A DNA stretch of 64,000 nucleotides from Porodaedalea pini (taxonomy: Eukaryota > Basidiomycota > Agaricomycetes > Hymenochaetales > Hymenochaetaceae): contig NBAY01000042.1 of the NCBI GenBank assembly GCA_002794775.1, forward strand, positions 1-64,000. The letters are read 5' to 3'. Shown one piece after another: positions 1 to 12,447 of the stretch. The translations under genes and the position numbers were made by a program. The stretch's first letter is position 1. Every line of letters begins with the position of its first letter. The notes under the pieces were generated by a model that searched no databases, was not told the DNA's origin, and was given only the letters and a program-made list of their open reading frames with translations.

Positions 1-547
1 GAAGGCGAGTCGATAGCGATGACATACGCTGGGGATGAGCCTGGGTGGGGTTCTGCTTTTATGTTAGGTGGAAGTCTGGGTGGAACTCAGACTAGGCAAC
101 CTCAATGTGCAGCACCTGACGGTGATGCGGACGTTGTCTGGGACGGGCTGTATCTCGAATGCGAAGTTTGGGCAGCAGGTTTACTCAGACTGGACAACAT
201 GGAGGTAAGAGGATTAATACAAGTCTAACTAATACAGGGGGGACGGGTCTCACCTGGACGACGTGGAGGTAAGAGGAAAAGCAGAACAGGGGGCTTCTGT
301 GATTCCACCTTCCTCTATATAGTGTCATCCACGGGATTGTATTATCTAAGTGCTGTATAGTTTATGTAACTAGGAATGGAACGAATGAAGGTTGGGTCGT
401 ACTAAGTGAGTGTGGGAATGATTGTGTATGACATAAGGATGGGAAATGATTATGAAAGAAGGTTAAATATAATGGAAAGGAGCGGTTAAAAGAAAGGAAA
501 TGGTAAAAGGGAAAAGAAAAGAAAAGGTAAAAGTTCGAGTCCTAACA
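1..547 (-). mobile_element. 5' LTR and leader of a diverged chromovirus copy (runs off the window)
   Basis: Bases 62-547 are an LTR on the minus strand with ends TGTTAGGACT and CACCTAACA. Bases 1-61 are the start of the internal region; their reverse complement matches the leader just after the 5' LTR of the complete chromovirus at 43141-49396 almost base for base. The LTR is clearly older or of a different subfamily: similar at both ends but with many substitutions and indels in the middle. The self-primer arrangement of the complete copy is conserved here: GTTCTGCTTTT at 50-60 marks the primer binding site, and AAAAGCAGAAC at 277-287 is the complementary piece in the LTR. The rest of the element lies to the left of the window. 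Confidence 0.85.
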
Positions 548-906
548 CCTGCTGCACTACAATATTTTGTTCCGCTATCACATCTATCAGAGTGTTGTCT
601 TATATTCTTTCTTCACTCCTCGTACAAAATTCAAGTCCAGAAGACAACATACAAGTTTACGTGAAATAGATTCAGATACATACAATGAAAGTATAAATAA
701 TGCCGAAACCATGGATATTCTAATTAATAGCCAATATTTATTCTCTCCACAAATTAAGCATGAATCACTTTTTCTGATTAGACTACACCGATCGATTCTG
801 GAAAAGAGGAAACTGAACACTTTATGGAGCTACCCATATAGGAGAAGCTATCATATGATGTACCAGCACTCTTAGAAGTGCTGCGATTTAAAGCCACCAC
901 GTCAAT
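548..906. other. AT-rich spacer, no gene recognised
   Basis: The stretch after the LTR has short overlapping open frames on both strands without protein-like composition or recognisable motifs. I see nothing to annotate. Confidence 0.5.
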
Positions 907-1672
907 TCAGTGTAATAACGGCCCAACGTCCAACTCGACTTCCTGCATATTATCTTCTTCCTCCTCCTCTTCTTCTTCAACATCATAAGCTACTCTCCAT
1001 CTAACATTACAAACAATGTTCAATGCCTCTTTGGCATGTCATTTTCGCTCTGCAATACGCACTTCGAATGCGTCATAATCCATTTCCTGTAGCAGATATT
1101 TATAAGAAGGACTCGCTGATAAAACAGATAACATACCTCACAAAGAGTCGAATCCACATGCAAAACCGATCGAAGAACCATTTTCAGACGTTTTGAGTCC
1201 TTTCCAACAACGACAAAAGCAACTTGGATTTCAACAATATCACCCACATTGAACATAACAGGTCAAGCAGGCTTTGCTCTGCAAACATGATTGTATCAAT
1301 TAGTTATAGACAAATGCATGATTTCAGAGTGCACATTTTCTTTTTGTTCTTGTCCACTTCCCATCAAAAATAATCCACTCAATTATCATCTATATGCTTC
1401 CAATCTCCACTCATGATGGCATCATTTAAAATGTCTGTAGGATTGACATCAACATTCAATGTGTATGACCGGCTTTTCGGGCAGAGTTTTGCAGGGGTGA
1501 GATATCGCGAACTAGCTAAAATTTTGATGTTTCCGTGAAATAGTTTCAGGGTCCAGCGCTTGTGCCTATCTCGTACAAATTCACGATGGAAGATATCATC
1601 CAAGGCCATTATGTTCTTCTTCATATGTTCGATGCAGGGTGAGTCGAAGCACATAATGTTGATCGCCTGCAA
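907..1672 (-). pseudogene. Decayed hypothetical fungal protein (C-terminal exons)
   Basis: Coding-like stretches lie at 1672-1379 and 1256-907. The last two exons can be joined across a clean 50-nt intron (1087-1136, GTATGT to CTACAG). They then read through a segment containing NVGDIVEIQVAFVVV, HVDSTLCE and EMDYDAFEVRIAERK, an acidic run of glutamates, and end in DVGPLLH and a stop at 907. One in-frame TGA (1039-1041) sits where AAA CGA CAT would read K-R-H, so the copy is broken by a single C-to-T change. The GDIVEIQ-type sequence resembles an uncharacterised protein family I associate with Agaricomycete repeat regions; I know no function for it. The 5' end is not resolved. Confidence 0.5.
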
Positions 1673-1689
1673 GGCATATCCGATTTTAC

Positions 1690-3080
1690 CTCCTCTGAGA
1701 TGTCTGTATATTGATAAGCGATCAGATAGCTTGACATTTCATCAGAGCTTACCTGTCAACAGGAGGAAAGTTAAGGTTCATGACGACTCCAACAAGTTGA
1801 AAAATACATTCCTCAAAGCCGTCATTGGAGTCGCATTCTACAAGTCTCCACATTGGAGGTTCGCTGCAGAAGATGACTTTATAGTTTTGCTGATTAAAGT
1901 CCTATGCATCGTTAGTCAAATATTCATGTCACGAACTGACACTGTGACTTACTTGTTTGCTGCAAGTCAAATAGTTGGCCAATGTTCTATTCTTTCTCTC
2001 GTTTTTCAAGTGAATATCGGTTAACTTTCTAACTGATATAAGCTTCAATTCAGACCAATGTCAGAATCACAATATATGCAACGTACCAGCTTTAGCAACA
2101 CCGTAGGTCGCAACGTCAAGAGTCATGATGATAGGAGAGCAGTAGATGAAGATGTGAGTACAAGACGTCCTGACTTGATACAATGTTCACTTATTTATGT
2201 TCGCAGGTGCAGTCATCATATCTGAAATGCGGATCGTATACCGTGTCGCACATCCGACTCGACCGACAGATCTGCACCACTCACGAGAAAAATCCGCTAC
2301 ATGTAATATCAATGTCAGGATATCGATAAAATTATTCAAATTAAAAACTAGCTTACCAAAGGATGCAATTGTCAAGTCATGAGACCCATTGTATACAAGA
2401 AATGCAGCAAATGTTATATGCAATTCATTCAAGTTCAAAATCTACCACATCACCATTTATTTCTTTAGCGAGCATTCGGACTGACTCATATTTTGACATT
2501 TGATTCATGTTGAGTCATTTTTTGTATGCTGTTCGAGTTCATTGTCGGTGATGAAATCACATATCTCATGTGATAATACACCCCATATGATGAGTCACAG
2601 TTGCTCGATACATAACTCACTGGGTGACTAGGTGGCTTTCCGTAAGGAATCTGGGACATTGTCCCAGTTATAAAACATCAGCCCAATGCTAGGCGAGCAT
2701 GAGCAATTATGGAGCCAGATTGTCGGTCTGGTACTTATCTGAGTCCTAGATGTGAGCAGTCTGGAAGCGTGTACCCCCCTCTTCCAGATTCTTCAAGTGA
2801 ACCAAATGCTTAATTTCAAGGTCCGCATGCCCTAGCATGGCAGCTTAACTGATCATCACCTCTTATTGCAGATGCTTAGTAATTGTTTATATGGATTTAT
2901 ATAATTTGCACTGTGTATGTCGTTACAGCCTGGGTCACTTTCCTAACCGCATACCTGGCACAGTTGAAAAAAATCTGGAGCATTTTTGTGTCCCAGATCC
3001 TTATGGAAAGTCACCCACTATGATCCAGTGATATACAGGTGATGGTGATCAGCATGGAATGGCCAAAACAGTAAAGTAGG
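1690..3080. other. Intergenic, no supportable gene
   Basis: The region is AT-rich. A minus-strand open stretch at 2187-2438 could be an upstream exon of the preceding decayed gene, but I cannot connect it by splice sites. No repeats shared with the rest of the window were noticed. Confidence 0.4.
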
Positions 3081-3084
3081 CTTG

Positions 3085-3255
3085 TAGTGCTCAAGCCCAG
3101 TGAAAAATAGCAATTGTGGCATCGTGCCACATCGTGTGACATCGAACCATATAACCCTACTCGATATGAAAATATAAAAACGTCCCACACAAGATGTCAC
3201 AAGATGTGCACTCGATGAGTTTACGAGTGGCATCTTGTGAAACCAAGTACAGTTC
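3085..3255. repeat. Dispersed repeat, inverted copy near 18415-18540
   Basis: The piece around 3088-3125 (CTCAAGCCCAGTGAAAAATA, then GCAATTGTGGCATCG) matches the reverse complement of 18480-18535. Both are followed by runs of TCGA- and CATC-containing short words. The other copy lies beyond the right end of the ubiquitin-armed transposon. I cannot assign it to a known element. Confidence 0.5.
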
Positions 3256-3340
3256 TATCTCACTCGACGCACTCATTTTGCAATATAGCTATATGTATTC
3301 ATATTGTGTGTTATCGAGCCAGTTCTATTTGTTTTGAGGG

Positions 3341-3370
3341 GAGCAATATCGAGCAATATCGAGCAATATC
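3341..3370. repeat. Three tandem 10-bp units GAGCAATATC
   Basis: Three perfect head-to-tail copies of GAGCAATATC, followed by degenerate relatives (ATCGAGCAAAGTCGAGTC). A simple short tandem repeat. Confidence 0.8.
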
Positions 3371-3561
3371 AAATGAAATCGAGCAAAGTCGAGTCAAATT
3401 ATTTCTCGCAATCCAAAACAATTAGCTTAATAGTATTCTACCCTCCTGCACCCGTTATTTTCCACCAAATGAAATCCACAATGCACAGCGACTGAAACCA
3501 TGCTGTCAGAATCACCGATCCCTTCAATCCGTACCAGCCTTACGCCCAGAAACCCTTGTCT

Positions 3562-4246
3562 TCACAAACAATAAGAATATAAGTCATTAAAAAGGAGAGC
3601 AATGTTTGTACTAACTTTTTTTTGCGAAGCTTTTGCTAATGCGGATGCGGCATTGTAATGCTGAAATCGGTGTCAGTAGCTAATAAAGTGATAAAGAAGT
3701 ACTACATGCCTGTTCTAGAGGCTTTCCTCTCACGTCGTTGTCCCAGTATAAGGCAAACTGGATTGCTGTCCCTCCAGGATTCGCTGCACACCAGTCAACG
3801 CAACAAAGGTTTCTAAGATGATTTGGTTAATTGTTTAACTTCATTATTTAATAACAACTACTTACCGTGCAGTCATAGATTTAGTTGGGACCATTTTACG
3901 GTCCTTCTTTCCATCCTTTGAAACCAGAGGGAGTATGCTGGAAGCCTTATTGAAGAGTGAAGCACCGTCATTGTTTTCTGCATGCTGCACAACTTCGCTA
4001 TCTGGAGGCCGGCTATGGTCAGTATCCCCAGTAGCATGCTCTTCATGTACAGGAGCTGCGGCTGACGAACAACAGGCATGGGCAGTTTCTGCGCCTGCTG
4101 CAGCAGTCAGTGCAATAGGTCCAGGAGCGGAAGATAGTGCTTCTGTAACGGGTTCATTAGTAGCAAGAGGAGATGGGACAGGAAGGATGCGGTATGGTGG
4201 ACTTGGCGGCCTTGAGAATGCAGTTAACCTACACAAAGCTGCATGA
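3562..4246 (-). pseudogene. Hypothetical protein C-terminal fragment
   Basis: Reading right to left, a proline/serine/alanine-rich segment (4246-3870) leads into ILPLVSKDGKKDRKMVPTKS and, after introns, NLCCVDWCAANPGGTAIQF, ALYWDNDVRG and HYNAASALAKASQKK, ending at a TGA at 3562. The intron at 3661-3709 would use a GC donor (CAG|GCATGT) with a TTTCAG acceptor. The composition looks like a genuine fungal protein but I do not recognise the family. The 5' end is missing and it directly abuts the GFA1 fragment to its right, so it is probably one more piece of the mosaic. Confidence 0.4.
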
Positions 4247-4399
4247 GAAGAGATAACACAGAATCAAAAGAGAAAGCTTACAGCGGGTTTATAACCTGTG
4301 TGAATAAATTATTATTTCGTCAGTAATGGATTTATATGGATCAACGATCAAGGCAGAAAAATTGCAGAGAAAGTAAAATATGTTGACACGCCCAGGTGT

Positions 4400-5055
4400 T
4401 GTGTTCCACAACAGACCACCTGCTCGTAAATCTCCTTCTGCATGAAGTAGTTGAATTTGCCCTTCATGGCCTCTGTAATCTCGTTCTCGCGTGTCTCGAT
4501 GGAGCGAGTTGTCGCAGCCTGCGAAGGAGACTGCGCACCATCCTCACGAAGGCGCAAACGGTGGATATGAAGTTCGCCAGCCGCAATGTGAGCAATGTCA
4601 TCGTCCTCGAGGTACAGAACGCACTTGGTGTGCTCGACGATAGCAGACGTGTCAGGCGCAATGAAAAACTCGATAGGCTGGGGGAGACTATCCTCGGACA
4701 TAAAAGCACGAGACTGGGAGTGGAAGATATGAAACGTAGAAGAAGGCGCGAGAAGGCTGGTAGTTGACGCCGGCGTGACTGTATCATTTTCATTAAAGGT
4801 GCAAACTGAATAAATTAGACATTACTCACGAAGATCAGGCTTCGGGTCTGAAGGGTCACCAGAAAACTCGACGTCGACAAAGTCAACCTTCAGCTTCTTT
4901 TCGGTCTTGACACCAATAAAAAGAGAACCACGACGCACAGTGATGAGCTCGTTGGGGAAGTGCATGGACTTGAAGACAAACACGATTGAACCCTCAAGCT
5001 CCTTTAGGACCGTCTTGACCAGTTCGGTAAAGTCGCTTCCGTATCTTCCGGGAAC
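4400..5055 (-). pseudogene. GFA1: GFA1 fragment (glucosamine-6-phosphate synthase, glutaminase domain part)
   Basis: GFA1 converts fructose-6-phosphate and glutamine to glucosamine-6-phosphate, the entry step to chitin precursors. The minus strand reads FTELVKTVLKELEGSIVFVF, then SMHFPNELITVRRGS and GVKTEKKLKVDFVDVEF (5040-4830). After an intron it reads SEDSLPQPIEFFIAPDTSAI, VEHTKCVLYLEDDDIAHIA, ELHIHRLRLREDGA and KFNYFMQKEIYEQ (4701-4420). These follow the order of the middle of fungal GFA1. Both ends are missing and several positions are degenerate, so this is a fragment rather than a working gene. Its N-terminal portion lies separately at 7275-7715. Confidence 0.75.
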
Positions 5056-5061
5056 TCGCAG

Positions 5062-5609
5062 TCAACAACTGAAGGAGTGAACGTGGTTGGCCTTCCGGAG
5101 CCAATACTCTGTTCGAGATATCAGATTATCAGAAGTATCAGAATCTATAATGGTGTCGTACTTTCCACGCGTCAACGGTGTAAAGCTCCCAAAATATCTG
5201 TCCTGCGTCGGATGAACTTGGGAGAAAGCTTGAAGTGGGCGGGGTCTCGATCTATATACAAGCCTTAATGTCAGAAAGGAATTGAATTGTACGGACATCA
5301 CTCACTCAAACCGATCTGACCAGCAGAAAGAAGTTAGAACACTATATAGTTGGAAAATGGGAGACGTACGTTAGCAGCGAGCGACGCAGAAAAGCTGACC
5401 ACCTTCCATGTGCCCTCTTGCGAGTTCGATCCCCGACATGAAGCAAGCTCATACACTCCAATGAGCGCGATGGTTTGCACGGCATGTAGGCTAACTCCGT
5501 CGAAGACCGGTTTGAGGCTGACCGCAGTCCGTGCATGATGGTAGTACAGTTCTCCCTCCTCATTCCAGGGTGCGAGCGTCAGATCCGCAACCGCACCGCA
5601 GGCGAACAC
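5062..5609 (-). pseudogene. Fragment of a zinc-cluster transcription factor (Fungal_trans region)
   Basis: The minus strand reads AVADLTLAPWNEEGELYYHH, ARTAVSLKPVFDGVSLHAVQ and TIALIGVYELASCRGSNSQE, then GTWKVVSFSASLAANVRL. This is the typical middle-homology (fungal-specific transcription factor) helix region of Zn2Cys6 regulators. After an intron it continues through SRPRPLQAFSQVHPTQDRYF and TIIDSDTSDNLISRTEYWL. The DNA-binding cluster is absent. It is sandwiched between GFA1 sequence and the reverse-transcriptase-like fragment, so it is a displaced gene piece. Family assignment is from motif recognition only. Confidence 0.5.
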
Positions 5610-5629
5610 TGCGAGTAGCAGCAGCAGAA

Positions 5630-6265
5630 TCAGCTGCCTTGCGCAAACGAAGACGGTCTGCGAACTCTGCGCTTTCTTATACTCTCAGGCCATCTCCAAA
5701 CCAGAGGAATCCACGCATTCTGCTGGACCATCGCAAGCTCGTATCGCCATTCATCCTCGAAGTAAGCATGCCTTAGAATGCCATTGACCGACCGCCCTTC
5801 GTAGCCATTACGCACGAGGAAAAGATCGACAAGCGGGTCCTTAACCTCGAGTCCCCCCGCCACATTGGGCCAGAGATACCAGCCGTACGGAATTTCTTTG
5901 GTAGGCACTCCAAACTTGTCCTCGATCATTTTCGCAACTGCAGTGACAAAGCTACCCTGGTCCGCGCCGCCCGCCTCAGCGGAGAAGAGTGTCTTCTGTA
6001 CGCGGGTGAGCATATCAATGATATCGTCGATGTGTTTCTTGCCATAAACAATGGCGGGTGAACGACAGTTGCACACGATGAAGGCGTTGTATTTGTTGTA
6101 TGCCTGAATCCATGCAAAGACAGACGTCGTTGCTGACAGCTGCCGGCGCAACTCCGTGATATGGTTGACGACCATCGCCTGATCCACTACGAATCGTCCA
6201 TTCGACGCGGCATCCATACACAGGAATCCCCAGCGTACATCATCGCAAGGAAGATCGTTGTGCAA
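5630..6265 (-). pseudogene. Reverse-transcriptase-like gene fragment (C-terminal region), tentative
   Basis: A 211-codon open frame contains WGFLCMDAASNGRFVVDQAM, SVFAWIQAYNKYNAFIVCN, GKKHIDDIIDMLTRVQKTLF, DKFGVPTKEIPYGWYLWP and GGLEVKDPLVDLFLVRNGY. The pattern (RWG-hydrophobic-D, YNKYN, IPYGWYxWP, GGLEVKDP) resembles the part downstream of the palm in domesticated fungal reverse-transcriptase-related (rvt) genes as I remember them. The catalytic part is not present, so the assignment is tentative. A 3' piece of the same sequence is duplicated at 6583-6668. Confidence 0.35.
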
Positions 6266-6582
6266 TACGTCTTCCCCGATGGCAACTGAACCGGTCTTCT
6301 CTACTTAGTAGATTGAAAGTAAGACCCGCGACCGCCGCGTAGCGCTGCATTTCAGTCCAGGCGGCAGCACAACGTGTGTAGTCCGCATCCTAAAACCAGA
6401 AGTCGTAGTGAATGCGATGGAGGAAAAGTCCATCCGCCCTTTGATTAACAGCGAAATCCATGATAAACATCACAAGCTCGCTGAAGAGTGTACTACGAGT
6501 AGATCGTATTTAGCTACGTTCGAAATAGAAATCAACACATAACATACCTTAACATATACGAGATCGGAACACCAGCGCACCT

Positions 6583-6668
6583 GCCTCGACGGTCTGCGGA
6601 ATCTGCGCTTTCTTATACTCTCAGGCCATCTCCAAGCCAGAGGAATCCACGCATTCTGCTGGACCATC
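6583..6668 (-). repeat. Partial duplicate of the 3' end of the RT-like fragment
   Basis: About 85 bases here repeat 5651-5739 with only a few changes; both encode MVQQNAWIPL-WRWPESIRKR on the minus strand. The direct duplication shows local copying within the mosaic. Confidence 0.8.
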
Positions 6669-6682
6669 CTGTCTTCGACAAC

Positions 6683-7324
6683 TTGCTCGTTCTGCGCAGC
6701 TCGATGCTTGCCGCCCCACCCTTTGACCTTACATTCGACGACGACTCAGTCTGGTTACCGCCTTCCGATCTGAAGGCCAGGCTTCATCGAACGGCCAGCG
6801 TTGGCAACAGCTGGGGAGTCACTTCCATCGGTGGTGGCTACAGCTGGAGCGCAAAGGACAGGGACAGCGAACACTCAGATGACCGTCGGCATGATGATGA
6901 CCGGCCCATCCCGTCCAGCGGTAGCTTCATCGAACCCAAATCTCCCAACGGAACGCGCTCGTTTGAAAGAAAGGTCGCGAGCGAGTCTCCTGTTGTAAAT
7001 CCTAGCGCTCCGAGCCGTCCTCTCAGTTTTGTATCCAGTCGCATCGCAATGCCGAGCCGCTTCGCTCTGACGCATTTACAGCAGAGCCCGACTCGACAGA
7101 GGCGCTGTTTACACGACGCCTCTCTCCTCGTCGGCTGTCTCTCTCAACTTGCTATGGTCGACGCCCGAAAGTCTTTCACTGAACCTCACGGGAAAAGCAG
7201 GAAGCTCGCGTACGCACTTAGCACGTTCGTCATCTGTGCCGAGACCATGGCGCCGTTCGTCGCAGCAACACGTGTCACTCACTACTGGCCGCCTCTCCGT
7301 GGTCTCCATAGAGCCACCATCTGA
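6683..7324 (+). pseudogene. Unidentified open frame inserted in the GFA1 mosaic
   Basis: A 213-codon plus-strand open frame starts directly after the duplicated RT-like piece. It contains FDLTFDDDSVWLPPSDL, TASVGNSWGVTSIGGGYSWS and a D/R/H-rich low-complexity segment, then SAPSRPLSFVSSRIAMPSRF. Protein-like composition is convincing for roughly the first 125 codons, after which the frame seems to change. I do not recognise the family. It lies opposite in strand to its neighbours and is bounded by GFA1 sequence, so I read it as another displaced gene fragment. Confidence 0.3.
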
Positions 7325-7339
7325 TTAGGACTTCCCAGC

Positions 7340-7715
7340 ACCAAGACTTCAGCGGATCGGTAGTACGTCTAGCTTGCTGAGTGTGTGGGCAATAGAAGCT
7401 TGGGACACGAATGTCTCGGATGGAGCTCAGCAGAGTTGGTGACGATATCGTTGTGGACGAGCGTGAACTCCGTGAACTCGGCAGTCGGGTCGGATCGAAG
7501 AGGGTGGTAGTTGACCACAGAGGGAACACCGTGAGTTGCGCAATGGGTGCAAGCAATAGAAACTTGGGACACGAATGTCTTGGAAGTGTCCATGGTGGAC
7601 TCAGCGATGCGCTTGCAGAGTCTGTGGACTTGTCGACCTCCTTGAAGAGAGAAAAGCGTCAATGGCCTGAGTCGCTGTCAATGCCTATGCCGGCAGAATC
7701 GTGACCTCGTATCGA
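7340..7715 (-). pseudogene. GFA1: GFA1 N-terminal fragment (glutaminase domain)
   Basis: The minus strand reads GHDSAGIGIDSDS (7710-7670; compare the RGYDSAGIGID region of GFA1), then VHRLCKRIAESTMDTSKTF, VSQVSIACTHCATHGVPSV, HPLRSDPTAEFTEFTLVHND and IVTNSAELHP. This is the glutamine-amidotransferase part that precedes the segment at 4400-5055. The usual HTRWATHG motif reads CTHCATHG here and an extra copy of EFT is inserted, so it is decayed. About 2.2 kb of unrelated fragments separate it from the downstream GFA1 piece. Confidence 0.7.
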
Positions 7716-7744
7716 AAACCGGAATCATCAACGTCAAAGATAAA

Positions 7745-7840
7745 GAGCAGAACTGGTGTGCTCGACGATAGTAGACATGTCAGACACAATGAAAAACTTG
7801 ATGGGCCGGAGAAGACCATCCTCGAGCATGAAGGCACAAA
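7745..7840 (-). pseudogene. GFA1: Second short GFA1 fragment
   Basis: The minus strand reads FMLEDGLLRPIKFFIVSDMS, then TIVEHTSSALYL, a diverged second copy of the segment at 4620-4715. It sits upstream (in transcription) of the GFA1 N-terminal piece, so the order of GFA1 parts is scrambled. It lies just beyond a splice donor of the hypothetical gene at 7915-9472. Confidence 0.65.
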
Positions 7841-7914
7841 ATTGGTGCAGAAAAAAATGAGAAGATGAAGGAGATGCGAGGAACTTGCATGATATGAGAA
7901 GAAAAGAACTTACA

Positions 7915-9472
7915 GTGATATCGTTCATCATCGCTTGTTCATTCGTGGCTCCACCGGTTGTCATTGTCGTTGTCTGTGCTGTTACTGGTTCGTTCTGGAG
8001 GTCTTGTAGTTGTTCGGTGCCGTTGTTGGTGCCAAAGGCTGGATGTAGGTTAGACGGTTCTGTTAAACAAATGTCTGGACCCAATGACAGAGGTACTGTA
8101 GGAGCAAATGTCGATGTTGCAGAAGGTTCAGATAATCCACTTGATGAAGGACCAGCCTGTGCATTCGACACCAATGGAACTGCATTGTGACGATAGTCAT
8201 GTTCGAGCTGCTCATATGAGAGGCCATGAGGAATCAGATGATGCGAAGGTTGGTGTGGATTTGTGTGCTCAGAGCCTGGAATGAGGTGTGTGCCGTCAGG
8301 TGAGAAAGCAATGGATGAGACGCCGGGGTGAATGGTTTGCTTCATCCTCTTCCTTGTCGGATCTGACATCTGGTCACTTGAGCGTTTCAAGGTCACCTCG
8401 TGGTCTCCATCTTCTGCTCGCTTTGAAGCCATCTTTTTACGACGATTGTTGAGCCATGAAGGGTACCTGTCTGTTGCGACCTGCTGTGTTTTCCAGTGAT
8501 CTGCGCAAAGACGCAACTCAGGATACTTAGCCTCCATTTCCGCCAAGTATTGCTTGCTAACATTGGCAGCAGCCTGGCTCCAGGTATCTGGTGCTACTCC
8601 ATGGATCAAAAACTCTGTAAAAAGAGAGAAAGCAAATTCTCGAATAGCCTTTGCACGTTCACCATCAACGGGTTGCCCATGTTCATCCTCAATGAATTGC
8701 ATTGCTACGTTGATGCCTTTTGATGCTCGTGAACCTCCTCGCTCGCCTTGGGATGGACCCTTGCTCTTTTCGAATGCTTTCCATAATGACTTATACCAGA
8801 AGCGCACCTCTGGGTAATCAACCTCGTTGAGTTGCGTCATTACAGGGATTTGTAGACCTGTATTTGTAACTCCAACAATTGAAGGGATAGCCTTGACAAG
8901 CCGGTCATATGCATCTCTGGTAAAGTTTAGTGAGAATGAGAATTTATGGTCATTTCAAGAGAAGACGAAAAAGAGCATGGTATTACCATCAAATCCACCG
9001 TCAACACAAACACAAAAGAACACAATAGGAAACAAGAAATGACAGTACTCTTGAAAAATGTCACTTACTTGTATGTGCTGCTCTCTGCATTTAGAACCAC
9101 ATTTTTCTCCTTTAAATCGACATTCTGCATCTCCAGTTGCCTGCAACGGGCTTCGAGCTGCTCCATTCGAAGGGAGGTTGAGAATACTGATGGGGAAGGC
9201 TCTCTACTGAAATCGCGTGAGTGATGTAGGTCCTGGCCAAGGGAATACCGATTAAAGGAGCTCTGGCTTGTCCGAGCCTCAGATGGAGCACGAGATGAAT
9301 TCGACGAGGAATAGGAAAGTGAACGATGGAATGTTGAAAAAGGACCACCAAAAGAGTTGCTTTCAGGGTACATCTGGGAATGGGAGTCTGGGTCCCCACC
9401 AAGACTGCCATCTTGATTTGTGTGGTTGAGAGAGTGGCCCATGCAGTTTAGATTCTGGACGTCGTCCGCCAT
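7915..9472 (-). CDS. Hypothetical Agaricomycete protein with N-terminal coiled coil, 3' end replaced
   Basis: Exon 1 starts at ATG 9472 (MADDVQNLN). It is serine-rich and ends in a short heptad-like segment (SLRMEQLEARCRQLEMQNVD). After an intron near 9060-8920, exon 2 encodes DYPEVRFWYKSLWKAFEKSK, RAKAIREFAFSLFTEFLI, APDTWSQAAANVSKQYLAEM and YPSWLNNRRKKM, followed by a low-complexity tail. I recognise this as an uncharacterised family frequent in mushroom genomes; function unknown. At 7914 the exon meets a good donor (ACT|GTAAGT), but the sequence that follows is GFA1, so the true last exon seems lost. It lies immediately left of the ubiquitin-armed transposon. Confidence 0.5.
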
Positions 9473-9573
9473 TGTCACGTCGAAGTGTAGGACAAGCGTG
9501 TTCAACACATGTTTTCAGAACTAGGTTTAGAAGTATTTACCCACGCATATAAAGTACGCATTTAGTTGCTTGC

Positions 9574-12140
<2,567 letters not shown>

Positions 12141-12447
12141 GATCTTCGTGAAGACTCTTGGGACGAATAAGGGAGTTTTTGTGTATCACATAGACCATTA
12201 AGCAATGTGTGAAATTTGCCGACAAGTAGCTTGACAACTGCAATACTGGAATGAGCTTGACATTTAATATTGTTTATCTTCTGCATGGCGGTATGCAGAT
12301 ACTTGTGAATCAATGGCCGGTGAAATGTCGGAAATTAAATGAGCTTCTACGATTGAATCAGCATGTGTACTTCAATGAAGGCCGCGTGTACATGAATGCC
12401 AGCAGATGCAACAGCGTCGTCTGGATCACCCTCTTTCTGCTACCACC

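Noticed and set aside
3862..4246. Plus-strand frame at 3935-4246 as a gene
   Set aside because: The minus-strand frame continues through splice-compatible exons with protein-like sequence; the plus-strand frame does not.
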